Assembly: GCA_913774715.1 (NCBI GenBank)
Contig: CAJYHS010000240.1
Span: 62,001 to 126,000 of the forward strand
DNA: 64,000 nucleotides
Direction of reading: 5' to 3'
From: an uncultured Siphonobacter sp.
GTDB lineage: Bacteria; Bacteroidota; Bacteroidia; Cytophagales; Spirosomataceae
Position numbers and translations under genes: made by a program. Each line of letters opens with the position of its first letter. The first letter of the stretch is position 1. The notes beneath the pieces were generated by a model. That model ran no database searches. It had not been told where the DNA came from and was given only the letters and a program-made list of their open reading frames with translations. Of the stretch, positions 8,770-18,057 are shown piece by piece.

Positions 8770-11157
8770 CTAAAATTTAAAGCGGTAAGAAACACTCGGC
8801 AAAATCGGGAACAGGGTAATCTGTTTAAGTCGGTTTTCGTATTTAGGTTGTTTGGGATTGGTGGATACATTTTCCGTTTCCAGGATATACATAAACGGAT
8901 TTTTGTAATTGTAGAGGTTATAAATGTTTACCTCCCAGGTTCGCTCAAAACTTCCTTTTCTTTTATGAAACTGAATACCTACATCCAGATGCTGGTACGC
9001 AGGAGCCCGAAATCCATTTCGCTCGCCATATTCCTCAAACACCCGGGCCGTGTAGTAATTCTTATCGCCGCCCAGCAGATCCAGCCCGCTTGAGCCCTGA
9101 ATCCAGTATTGTCCTCGTGGTAAAGTCATGGCTGGACTCGTACCGTATACCCAGCTCGCTGATGCCGTTATTTTAGGACTTACATGATAAATGCCAACCA
9201 GCGATATATCATGCCGACGATCATAACGGGCCCAGAATTTTCGGCCAAAATTGAGTTTATCAAATTGCTGCTGTGTCCAGGAGAGCGTATACCCCGCCCA
9301 ACCCGTGACCCGTCCCGTTTTCTTCTGTAGTAAAAACTCAGCTCCGTAGCTCCAGCCCCGACCGTAGGTCAGCTGTCCATCCCATTCGCCCGTGGAGCTG
9401 AACGCCAACGAAGTGGCTCCTTCTTTGTAAGCCACCATGTGACTCATGGTTTTGTAAAAGCCCTCTACCGTCAAGGATACATTCGAACGAAAGTCTTTAG
9501 CTACTCCTAAGGCCACCTGTCTGGACTGCTGCGGCTTGGTTTGAGCCGTGGTTGGTATCCATAGATCCGTAGGAAAACCAATACCCGAATTCATTAATAA
9601 ATGGACATACTGGCTCATGGCCGAAGCGGAAGCTTTTACAGCCCAGTTTTGGGGTAAGCTATACGCAAGAGCCAATCGTGGCTCAGGGCGGAGGTACTGC
9701 TTATTACTTAGTTGGTCCGTTCGAAAGGCGGAATAGCGAAGACCCGCGTTTATTTTCAGTTCTGGGATCGGTGTATAGGTGTCTTCCAGATATACTCCCG
9801 CTTCCCAGGTGTCTGAATTCATCGCTACCGATGATTGTCCCTGGGCCGTATTACTAGCATTGGCGTAGGTACTGGGGCGAAAAATATGAGAGGTAAGCTG
9901 TACGCCGGTGCGAATCACGTGTTTTTCCCCTATCACCCATTCCAGGTCTGATTTGAAGCCAATATCCCGGATGAAGGAGTTGTTCTGAAGTTCGTAGTTT
10001 TGCTGCTGGTTTTCGCGGTTAATGTCTCTTTTCAGGTTTACCTGAGAAAGAAAATGCGTAAAATGACCTGCCGTTACTACCGATAACCGATTATTGAACT
10101 GATGCTTCCAGCCAACGCTTCCCACCGCATTACCCCAGAAAGCTTTACCTCGTTCTTTGGTAATGGTTCCTTTGGTATTATAAAGGAAATCGTCCCGTCC
10201 CGTGTAACCACTTATAAAAACGTAGTCTTTCGGGCCCAGGTCGAAGCTTAATTTGGCATTCAAATCATAAAAGTATCCGTTCTGATCAGCAGGGCCTTTG
10301 GCCACGGCTCCAATAATCAGGTCGGCATACGTCCGACGGGCCGAAATCAGAAACGACGATTTCCCTTTCTCAATGGGTCCCTGCATTGTTACTCTACTTG
10401 AAATCAAGCCAATACCGCCATCCATGTGAAACGCATTTCGATCCCCGTCTTTCATTTTCATTTCGATAACGGAAGATAAACGACCCCCAAACCGAGCCGG
10501 GAAGCCCCCTTTAGTTAGCGTTACGGACTCAATAGCATCCCCGTTGAAAAGCGAGAAAAACCCAAACAAATGAGAGGTGTTATACACCGGCACACCGTCC
10601 AGGGTCACCAGATTCTGATCGGGACCACCGCCTCTGACGTAAATTCCGGTGGAACCTTCCGAACCTTTCTGAACACCGGGCATCAGCTGTAAAGCTTTTA
10701 CTACGTCTTTTTCGCCCAGTAAAGTCGGAATTTCCTGTATCTGCTCAATCGGTATGGAATTTTGCGACATCTGCACCGTTTCCGAGACCTTTTGCGGAGT
10801 TGTAGCGATACTTTTAATGACGACTTCCTTCAAATTCCGATTTTCAGCGACTAGAGAAATATTCCGATGGGCATGTTCCAGAAATCGCGTCTGTAAGGTC
10901 CGGGATTGATAACCCAGTAAGTTATACGCAAGCTGAATAGTAGAGTCAGCCGGAACGGTTAACAGATAAAATCCGTCAGCATCGGTCGAAGTTCCTTCGT
11001 CCAGAACCGATACCGACACCCCCGGCAATGCCGCTCCCGACTGGGCATCTTTGATGTACCCAGTTATTCTAACTTTTCTCTGCTGAGCTGATACCTTCCC
11101 CAGGCTACCTAGCCATAGGCTCGCTCCTAAATGAATCAAGAAATAAATCCCTTTCAT
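8770..11157 (-). CDS. TonB-dependent receptor with N-terminal carboxypeptidase-regulatory-like domain
   Basis: GAALPGVSVSVLDEGTSTDADGFYLL, plug region IPTLLGEKDVVKALQLMPGVQKGSEGSTGIYVRGGGPDQNLVTLDGVPVYN. Confidence 0.93.
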   Translation of the reverse strand: MKGIYFLIHLGASLWLGSLGKVSAQQRKVRITGYIKDAQSGAALPGVSVSVLDEGTSTDADGFYLLTVPADSTIQLAYNLLGYQSRTLQTRFLEHAHRNISLVAENRNLKEVVIKSIATTPQKVSETVQMSQNSIPIEQIQEIPTLLGEKDVVKALQLMPGVQKGSEGSTGIYVRGGGPDQNLVTLDGVPVYNTSHLFGFFSLFNGDAIESVTLTKGGFPARFGGRLSSVIEMKMKDGDRNAFHMDGGIGLISSRVTMQGPIEKGKSSFLISARRTYADLIIGAVAKGPADQNGYFYDLNAKLSFDLGPKDYVFISGYTGRDDFLYNTKGTITKERGKAFWGNAVGSVGWKHQFNNRLSVVTAGHFTHFLSQVNLKRDINRENQQQNYELQNNSFIRDIGFKSDLEWVIGEKHVIRTGVQLTSHIFRPSTYANASNTAQGQSSVAMNSDTWEAGVYLEDTYTPIPELKINAGLRYSAFRTDQLSNKQYLRPEPRLALAYSLPQNWAVKASASAMSQYVHLLMNSGIGFPTDLWIPTTAQTKPQQSRQVALGVAKDFRSNVSLTVEGFYKTMSHMVAYKEGATSLAFSSTGEWDGQLTYGRGWSYGAEFLLQKKTGRVTGWAGYTLSWTQQQFDKLNFGRKFWARYDRRHDISLVGIYHVSPKITASASWVYGTSPAMTLPRGQYWIQGSSGLDLLGGDKNYYTARVFEEYGERNGFRAPAYQHLDVGIQFHKRKGSFERTWEVNIYNLYNYKNPFMYILETENVSTNPKQPKYENRLKQITLFPILPSVSYRFKF

Positions 11158-11543
11158 GCGTCAGTACATACGGGATCCCCTCCGGGGAAGCCACGGTGAT
11201 TTTGATCAGGCTTTTCATTCCAGAATTAATACCTACCGTACCGATTAGGCCGATAATTACTCATTTAAGAGGTGTGGTTGTTTCGCTCAACTAAACTTAA
11301 CAGGCGAAATTTTAAGAGGACTAATCCTGCAGAACTCTAAAGTCACTAGGGTTAAAAGAGCTGCGGAAATTTTAAAAGTAGACGGGGATAACTCTTAACT
11401 GGGTGGTAATTTTTAACAAAGTTCTAACTAAAATTTTACTATTGGAGTAAAAATAAAGATACCAGGTCATTATATTATCTTATATCAATAGCAATTCTGA
11501 AAATGCTTTATATAATCCAAATGAACCTAGTAAATAGTCATAT

Positions 11544-11560
11544 AATAAGTCTGACTTATT
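11544..11560. promoter_or_regulatory. Palindrome AATAAGTC-T-GACTTATT, candidate operator
   Basis: Perfect 8-bp arms around one base in the AT-rich 0.8-kb gap. Confidence 0.35.
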
Positions 11561-11797
11561 TTCTAAGGTGCTGTATATAAATAGGTTCAATACCTTATAA
11601 ATCGGGCAGGCACTGTTTTTTTAACACGTTTGAAACAGCATTACTAACTACCCGTTTACCTTCTGATTAGGCAGAGCCTACGGTTACGGAGTTCGATTTA
11701 TTACCCTTGAAATCCAGATCAAGTGTGAGTTTACAACCGGAGTTTGAACACTAATTCTCAAGTTCTAAATCTTCGATTCATTTTCATTCCCCTATCA

Positions 11798-11866
11798 ATG
11801 ACGACGATGAAAACAGCCCTTACATTTTTCATATTTCTGGCCTTGGCGATGGCAGTACTGGCCTGA
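11798..11866 (+). CDS. Possible 22-aa hydrophobic small protein MTTMKTALTFFIFLALAMAVLA
   Basis: ATG...TGA read directly; below the ORF-track length cut-off; strongly hydrophobic. Confidence 0.3.
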   Translation: MTTMKTALTFFIFLALAMAVLA

Positions 11867-11974
11867 GTTCGATTTAGTTTTTCTAGTCCGGTAATCCTTG
11901 ATTCATTTCTGTATAAAACTTCTTATTTTCGCACAAGAGAGCCAGCATAACCGTTCCGCAGGCTTTCCTTCTTT

Positions 11975-12346
11975 ATGCGTGGCATTTACTCCATTCTGCT
12001 CCTGATTGTTTCCAACGTTTTCATGACGCTGGCCTGGTATGGTCACTTGCAAGTAAAACAGTGGCCCTCTTTAGCCAAACTCTCGCTCTTCGGCGTTATT
12101 TTCCTGAGCTGGGGACTGGCCTTATTCGAGTATATTTTTCAGGTTCCGGCAAACCGCATCGGTTCCGATGAGACGGGTGGTCCCTTCTCCCTTTTTCAGC
12201 TAAAAATTATTCAGGAAGTAGTATCGCTTACGGTCTTTACCCTTATGGCGGTATATCTGTTCAAAACGGACAAACTGGCCTGGAATCATCTGGTTGGTTT
12301 TATATTTCTGGTTATCGCTGTGTTTTTTATCTTCAAAAAATGGTAA
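11975..12346 (+). CDS. DMT-type membrane protein (DUF486 family)
   Basis: Four-TM protein with FMTLAWYGHL, SWGLALFEYIFQVPANRIG, FSLFQLKIIQEVVSLTVF. Confidence 0.88.
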   Translation: MRGIYSILLLIVSNVFMTLAWYGHLQVKQWPSLAKLSLFGVIFLSWGLALFEYIFQVPANRIGSDETGGPFSLFQLKIIQEVVSLTVFTLMAVYLFKTDKLAWNHLVGFIFLVIAVFFIFKKW

Positions 12347-12780
12347 ACGTCGAACGTTCGCTGAAAGGACTCCTTCCGGCCTTATTAGTGCTGTGGGTTT
12401 TCACGTCCTGCTCCAAGCAGGCTGCTTCGCCTATCCAGGGAAACTGGCGGTTGGTTTCGTATTGCCGGCCCACGACAGATTCTACCTGCACGCCCATTAC
12501 GGTGCCAAATGATAAGGCGGTTCTGATTAATCTGACTAAAAAAGGATCGTTTGAAGAAGATTATAAAAATACACTACCTATTCATTATGCCTTTTTAGGT
12601 TGTGGCGATGGTACGTTTACACTGGATGACTCGTATCTCTTAATCAAAGCTTCGTGCATGTCCTCACTGAGCGGGAAGTTATTCAAAACAACTTTTCTGG
12701 ATAACAATCGTCTGATCCTGAATCCGGTTACCCGTGACCGAACGCTGCAAACGGGGGAGTTTATGCTGGAGCGTCAGTAA
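12340..12780 (+). CDS. Lipocalin-like / META-like lipoprotein
   Basis: Lipobox FTSCSKQ; SPIQGNWRLVSY; overlaps the upstream gene by 7 nt. Confidence 0.6.
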   Translation: MVNVERSLKGLLPALLVLWVFTSCSKQAASPIQGNWRLVSYCRPTTDSTCTPITVPNDKAVLINLTKKGSFEEDYKNTLPIHYAFLGCGDGTFTLDDSYLLIKASCMSSLSGKLFKTTFLDNNRLILNPVTRDRTLQTGEFMLERQ

Positions 12781-12792
12781 AGGCCATTCTTA

Positions 12793-13080
12793 TCACCGGG
12801 CTACTTCCTGGCTGATTTTAGTTACCATTACTTCCCACAATTCTGCTTGGGGAGATTGAGAGTCTCTGGTTTTAAACGAGATAAATCCCTGCCAGATCGT
12901 AAGCAAAGGCAGGAGTAATACTTCAGATAGTGCCACCCAATAAACTGCATCCGGAAAACGCCGTCCCGACTCCCAGTTGCAGATGGTGTGTTGCTCCACT
13001 TCCAGTTCTGTGGCAATGTCCAGCTGCGTTTTTCCTTGGGCCAGACGAGCATTTTTTAGAATTTCAGTGAATTTTTCCAT
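12793..13080 (-). CDS. XRE-family HTH transcriptional regulator
   Basis: LKNARLAQGKTQLDIATELEVEQHTICNWESGRRFPD. Confidence 0.85.
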   Translation of the reverse strand: MEKFTEILKNARLAQGKTQLDIATELEVEQHTICNWESGRRFPDAVYWVALSEVLLLPLLTIWQGFISFKTRDSQSPQAELWEVMVTKISQEVAR

Positions 13081-13286
13081 ACATAAGTATTTTGTACTAA
13101 TTAAAGATACAGTCCTTTCTTGTAACTATCTATCAATTAAAGGCCCTCCGATGTAACCTATGGAATAAAAAATAAGTTATAAATATTTTATATTCAGCCA
13201 TTTACATACCATTTTATTTTCTTTATACTTATAAACAAAAAAAGAAAATACTTACACTGACAAATTGAGCTATAGTACTTAATCAA

Positions 13287-13304
13287 GATTGATAGATATC
13301 AATC
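13287..13304. promoter_or_regulatory. Palindrome GATTGATA-GA-TATCAATC, candidate operator
   Basis: Perfect 8-bp arms between the divergent XRE gene and the Cys-rich peptide gene. Confidence 0.4.
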
Positions 13305-13323
13305 TATGTCGTTCTCTACGTAA

Positions 13324-13340
13324 CATCACACCCTGTGATG
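13324..13340. promoter_or_regulatory. Palindrome CATCACA-CCC-TGTGATG, candidate operator
   Basis: Perfect 7-bp arms upstream of the Cys-rich peptide gene. Confidence 0.4.
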
Positions 13341-13442
13341 AATTAATACAAAAAGAATGTTCAGGTTTGAGCCATCAGCAACGAAAAACTGGGCTTAACC
13401 CGTTTGGGTATTGCTGAACAACGTATTCTTAATCAATCTTTT

Positions 13443-13640
13443 ATGAAAACGTTATCATTATTTTTAGCCTTGGGCTTATGCTCCTATTCTTCTTTTGCTG
13501 GTACTAAGGATGTCAAAGCAAAGCCTATGGGATGTGTTCAGGTGAAACTCTCATGCGGACAAGGAGCTGCTTGTGGTAAAACAGCCAAAGAAATTGCTCA
13601 AACAGCTGCTGAAATGGAAAAAGTTTATTGCGGTTGCTAA
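13443..13640 (+). CDS. Small exported Cys-rich protein (65 aa)
   Basis: MKTLSLFLALGLCSYSSFAGTKDVKAKPMGCVQVKLSCGQGAACGKTAKEIAQTAAEMEKVYCGC: signal peptide plus five Cys in the mature part. The track start at 13404 is TTG; the ATG at 13443 is preferred. Confidence 0.65.
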   Translation: MKTLSLFLALGLCSYSSFAGTKDVKAKPMGCVQVKLSCGQGAACGKTAKEIAQTAAEMEKVYCGC

Positions 13641-13648
13641 TCATTCAC

Positions 13649-13680
13649 AACAGCAGGATCTATCGTACGATCCTGCTGTT
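13649..13680 (+). terminator. Perfect 12-bp hairpin AACAGCAGGATC-tatcgtac-GATCCTGCTGTT
   Basis: Immediately downstream of the small-protein stop and 14 bp before the next ATG. Confidence 0.8.
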
Positions 13681-13694
13681 TAAAGCTTCAACAC

Positions 13695-14522
13695 ATGAAA
13701 ACTTTCGTTTGCCTATTTATTGCATTCATCAGCTCTGCATTAACCAGCCTGGCTCAGGTTACACTCGATTCGGCTACTGTGAAATGCCAGTACCTGTTTA
13801 CCTATCAGGAAGATTCTACCAACGCAGAAAGCAAAAAATCAGAAGCAGCTATTTTATTAATAGGTAAGAATATATCCCGGTTCAGCACTTTAAATACGCT
13901 TAAGGCTGACTCAGTGCGAGCTATGATTGCGAAAGAACGGGAAAAGCATGGAAAAGACTATGCAATGGGTCTTATTTCCTCTATTCCTAAAACTGACTTT
14001 GATTTTATCATCTACAAAAACTATTCGACTAATCAATTAACCGTTGTTGATAAAATTTTTAAAAATGAATATATTTTTCAGGAAAAAAATCCAGAATTAA
14101 ACTGGACTATAAAATCTGATAAGAAAACAATAGCAGGTTATACATGTCAGAAAGCAATTGGTAGCTTTTCTGGTCGTACCTATGAGGCCTGGTTTACTAC
14201 TGATATTCCTATAGGAGAAGGTCCTTATAAATTTTCTGGATTGCCTGGACTAATCATAGCTATCGAAGATACCCAACACTATTTTTCTTTTAAACTTACC
14301 TCTTTAGTAAAACCTAAAATCAAACAGCCTATTACGCTTGCAAAAGATAAGAAGATTACAACTACACGAAAAGATTTTGATAAAGGTGTTCAATATTACA
14401 ATGATAATTTTTTCGAAGTAACTGAAGCTCAAGGGGTTACTTTTGATCAAAATAATGCTGAATTTAATAGAATGATTCAAGAGGAAAGAAAAAGCAGAAA
14501 TAACTTTATTGAAAAGAATTAA
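13695..14522 (+). CDS. GLPGLI family protein
   Basis: Signal peptide and diagnostic GPYKFSGLPGLIIAIEDTQHYFSF. Confidence 0.95.
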   Translation: MKTFVCLFIAFISSALTSLAQVTLDSATVKCQYLFTYQEDSTNAESKKSEAAILLIGKNISRFSTLNTLKADSVRAMIAKEREKHGKDYAMGLISSIPKTDFDFIIYKNYSTNQLTVVDKIFKNEYIFQEKNPELNWTIKSDKKTIAGYTCQKAIGSFSGRTYEAWFTTDIPIGEGPYKFSGLPGLIIAIEDTQHYFSFKLTSLVKPKIKQPITLAKDKKITTTRKDFDKGVQYYNDNFFEVTEAQGVTFDQNNAEFNRMIQEERKSRNNFIEKN

Positions 14523-14560
14523 ATAAAAAATAGTAGGAATTAATAGTATAATTTCGCTAC

Positions 14561-15400
14561 ATGAAATATCAACACCTGAAAATTGTCCTCTATCTATTTC
14601 TATTTATCAGCCTTGTATCCACCAGCCTGGCTCAGGTTACGCTGGATTCGGTTGCCGTAAAATGTAACTATTTGTATACATTCCAAGAAGATTCTACCAA
14701 CACGGCAAGCAAGAAATCAGAAATGACTGTTCTGCTAATTGGTAAACATATTTCCAGGTTTAATACCTTAAATATGATCAAAGCTGACTCGGTACGGGCT
14801 ATGATCAGAAAAGAGCGTGATACACGTGGCCGGGACTATGCAGCAGGGTTAATTTCATCCATTCCAAAAACCAAATTTCATTTTATTATTTACAAAAACC
14901 ATCCTGTTCAAAAGTATACAGTTAGCGATAAAATCTTTAAAGATACGTATATATATCAGGAGGAAATTCCTGAATTTAACTGGTCTATTAAGCCTGATAA
15001 AAAAACTGTGGCGGGGTACCCCTGCCAAAAAGCTATTACTTCCTTTGCCGGTCGTACCTACGAAGCCTGGTTTACCACTGATATTCCTATTTCAGATGGC
15101 CCTTATAAATTTTCTGGATTACCTGGATTGATTGTGGCCATTGAAGATACTCAGCATTTCTTTTCCTTTCAGCTTACGTCTTTAACAAAACCTACTACGC
15201 AGGAACCCATTGCCATCACTACAGAAAAAACCATCTCAACGACCCGAAAAGAATTCGATAAAGGAACGCAACACCTTAAGAATAATTTTTTTGATGTAAC
15301 TGAAAACCAAGGAATTAAGTTTGATCGTAGAAATACAAGCCTTCAGCAAATGCTTGAAAAAGAAAAAAAGAGTTTAAATAACTTTATTGAAAAGAACTAA
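14561..15400 (+). CDS. GLPGLI family protein (tandem paralog)
   Basis: GPYKFSGLPGLIVAIEDTQHFFSFQL; clearly homologous over its full length to the preceding gene. Confidence 0.95.
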   Translation: MKYQHLKIVLYLFLFISLVSTSLAQVTLDSVAVKCNYLYTFQEDSTNTASKKSEMTVLLIGKHISRFNTLNMIKADSVRAMIRKERDTRGRDYAAGLISSIPKTKFHFIIYKNHPVQKYTVSDKIFKDTYIYQEEIPEFNWSIKPDKKTVAGYPCQKAITSFAGRTYEAWFTTDIPISDGPYKFSGLPGLIVAIEDTQHFFSFQLTSLTKPTTQEPIAITTEKTISTTRKEFDKGTQHLKNNFFDVTENQGIKFDRRNTSLQQMLEKEKKSLNNFIEKN

Positions 15401-15406
15401 TGAAAC

Positions 15407-17986
15407 ATGAGGGGTACTCTATTCATCATTTTTTGTTTCTTCTGTTCCTTTACGCAAGCTCAGCACGTGATCCAAGGGCAGGTAACCGACCCGGCGGGTA
15501 AACCTATAGCAGGCGTTTCGGTATGGGTAGAATCCCGAACGAGCATGGTTACCTTTTCCCGCTCCAAGGAAGATGGTTCATTTCAAATTAAACTGGATGT
15601 CTCGCTGGATTCACTGGTTTTAAAAGCAAAAACCATGAATTATGCGGAGTATAAGCAAAGCATTTCCAACCAGTCTCAGTCCGTTCCCATAACCCTCCAG
15701 CCCCAGGCTACTGAACTTCGCGAGGTAGTAATTACCAATCCCAGTCCCGTCCGCAGAAATGGAGACACCCTTAGCTATTCAGTGGATAAATTTGCTACTA
15801 AAAATGATCGGGTGGTGGCTGATTTACTAAAGAAACTTCCTGGTATTACGGTCGAATCAGACGGACGAATTTTATATCAGGGCGATCCCATTCAGAAGTT
15901 CTACATCGAAGGCATGGATTTACTGAATGGACAGTATAACCTGGCTTCCAACAACTTACCCGTTAAAGCAGTAAAAGACATTCAGGTAATTGAGCGGCAT
16001 CAGCCTATTCGGGTGCTGGATAGTCTGGTTCGTTCGGAACGGGCTTCGCTTAATTTAAAGCTTAAAAACGGCGTAGCTCAAACGGGCACGGCGAAAGTGG
16101 GCGGCGGCTTCAATCCCTTCCTCTGGGATGTTAATGTTACCCCCATGCTGTTTACCCAAAAGCAGCAAATGATTGTTTCCTATCAGACGAATAATACCGG
16201 AAAAGACGTAGCCCTGGATTTAAAAACACTAACGGTTGACGACTTTAAAGACAACCTGACGAGCCTCACCCGAAAACAGGATTTGGTACGGGTTCAGGCT
16301 CTGACCAATCCACCGTTTGAAGCCCATCGGTACTTATTTAATCAGACTCATTTAGTGAGTTTCAATTACTTATTCAAGGTAAAGAAATATACCGAACTAC
16401 GGCTGAATGCTTCCTATCTTAATCAGCGTACCCGGCAAAATGGTTCTACTTTTACCCGTTTTTATACCGAACAGGATACCATTCAGTTATACGAAAACAA
16501 GCAGAATCGGCAATACGCCCAGACGTTTGAAGGCACCGCTTCAATCATTCATAATTCTCCCCGCCAATACCTGGAAAATACCTTTCACGCCAGCTTAACC
16601 AGTGAACAACAATCAGGTGCGATAGAAACCGGAACGCGGTCAATTAACCAGAATCTACACAATCCTTACTATTCGTTTTATAATCGGTTTAAACTCCTCA
16701 AAACGATAGGCAGGCAGGTAGTCAGTCTTCATTCATCCAGCTTTTACACGAAAACGCCACAACGGCTTTTCGTTCATTCAAAAGGATCCGACAGCACTGA
16801 CAATATAATCAATCAACAGGTATTATTCAATCATTTTCATACCAATAATTATGCTTCTTTTAGTAAAAAATTAGGAATCATTGATCTTTCCCAGACGGCT
16901 GGTTTTCTATTCGAATCCCAGGATTTTCAATCTGATCTGTCGTACCTGAATCCTTTCCGATCTATTACCAATGACAGTAAGTTACTTCGGTACAAGTATT
17001 ATAGTTTAACCGAAAGCAATTTTACATTTAACAAATTAACCATTCGAATAAAGATTCCGGTAAGTCTGTGGAAGTTAACCTTAACTGAACCTTACCGTTT
17101 CATAGCTGAACCTTCAGCCTTAATTAAATACACGCTTTCGCAGGTAACTGACGTTCGGGTTAATTATTCCGTTTCCAATCAATTTCCCAACTTATCCTAC
17201 CTTTACCCCAATCGGGTAATGAAAGATTATCGGACTTTTCAGGAAAACCATATCGATTATATTCAACGAAAAAGTCAGATCTTTTATAGCGGAATCTTTC
17301 ATGTAAATACCTTAAAAGCAGTCTTTGCGAATTTAACCTATAGCTTTTCTAAAACCTTTTCCAATGTATTACCCAACACGACCTTATCTTCCGAAGGAGA
17401 TCTAATTACCATCCAAACGTTCCAGCCGAACCAGACGCAATCCCACTCAATCAACGGACATGTTAGTAAATATATCTTAAGCACTAAAACAAATCTCAGC
17501 CTTACCTCTAACGCTCAGATGAGTTTAAGCAATCAGGTAGTAAATGAGAATTATTCCAGCATTAGAAATTACGTATGGTTTAATACGTTACGAATCGAAC
17601 AGTCCTTTGGTAACCAATTAGGCCTTACCTATAGCCTGAACCGAATCGATCAGAAGAACACCATTAATACCCTTAATCAGGGAAGATATCATTCCAATAC
17701 GCATCAGTTCAACAGTTATTATAATCTGTTCACAAATCATACCGTATCGTTTAGTGGAGAGATTTATGAATTATCGTACAGCACTACTCAAACGTCCAAT
17801 TCATTTTTTGATTTGACCTATCGGTATACGTTTCCTAAAAGCAAGTTTGAACTGGAAGGCCAATGGAATAATATCTTTAACAGCCGCTCCTATACATTTA
17901 TTAACAACGACACGTATTCCTATATTCTTAATACCTATCAGTTGAGACCTTCCCAGTTTCTGGTTACGGGTAAGTTTTCTTTCTAA
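15407..17986 (+). CDS. Outer-membrane beta-barrel, TonB-receptor-like protein with carboxypeptidase-regulatory-like N-terminus
   Basis: HVIQGQVTDPAGKPIAGVSVWVES; plug-like KKLPGITVESDGRILYQGDPIQKFYIEGMDLL; starts 6 bp after the GLPGLI stop. Confidence 0.88.
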   Translation: MRGTLFIIFCFFCSFTQAQHVIQGQVTDPAGKPIAGVSVWVESRTSMVTFSRSKEDGSFQIKLDVSLDSLVLKAKTMNYAEYKQSISNQSQSVPITLQPQATELREVVITNPSPVRRNGDTLSYSVDKFATKNDRVVADLLKKLPGITVESDGRILYQGDPIQKFYIEGMDLLNGQYNLASNNLPVKAVKDIQVIERHQPIRVLDSLVRSERASLNLKLKNGVAQTGTAKVGGGFNPFLWDVNVTPMLFTQKQQMIVSYQTNNTGKDVALDLKTLTVDDFKDNLTSLTRKQDLVRVQALTNPPFEAHRYLFNQTHLVSFNYLFKVKKYTELRLNASYLNQRTRQNGSTFTRFYTEQDTIQLYENKQNRQYAQTFEGTASIIHNSPRQYLENTFHASLTSEQQSGAIETGTRSINQNLHNPYYSFYNRFKLLKTIGRQVVSLHSSSFYTKTPQRLFVHSKGSDSTDNIINQQVLFNHFHTNNYASFSKKLGIIDLSQTAGFLFESQDFQSDLSYLNPFRSITNDSKLLRYKYYSLTESNFTFNKLTIRIKIPVSLWKLTLTEPYRFIAEPSALIKYTLSQVTDVRVNYSVSNQFPNLSYLYPNRVMKDYRTFQENHIDYIQRKSQIFYSGIFHVNTLKAVFANLTYSFSKTFSNVLPNTTLSSEGDLITIQTFQPNQTQSHSINGHVSKYILSTKTNLSLTSNAQMSLSNQVVNENYSSIRNYVWFNTLRIEQSFGNQLGLTYSLNRIDQKNTINTLNQGRYHSNTHQFNSYYNLFTNHTVSFSGEIYELSYSTTQTSNSFFDLTYRYTFPKSKFELEGQWNNIFNSRSYTFINNDTYSYILNTYQLRPSQFLVTGKFSF

Positions 17987-18057
17987 CTCTGAAACAAAAA
18001 AGCTCAAACCTAGTGGGTAAGAGCTTTTCACAAAACCAAATGAGGATTCTTAACCTA

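Noticed and set aside
13404-13442. N-terminal extension of the Cys-rich protein from the track start
   Set aside because: Track start is TTG and would bury the signal peptide; the ATG at 13443 gives a textbook signal sequence.
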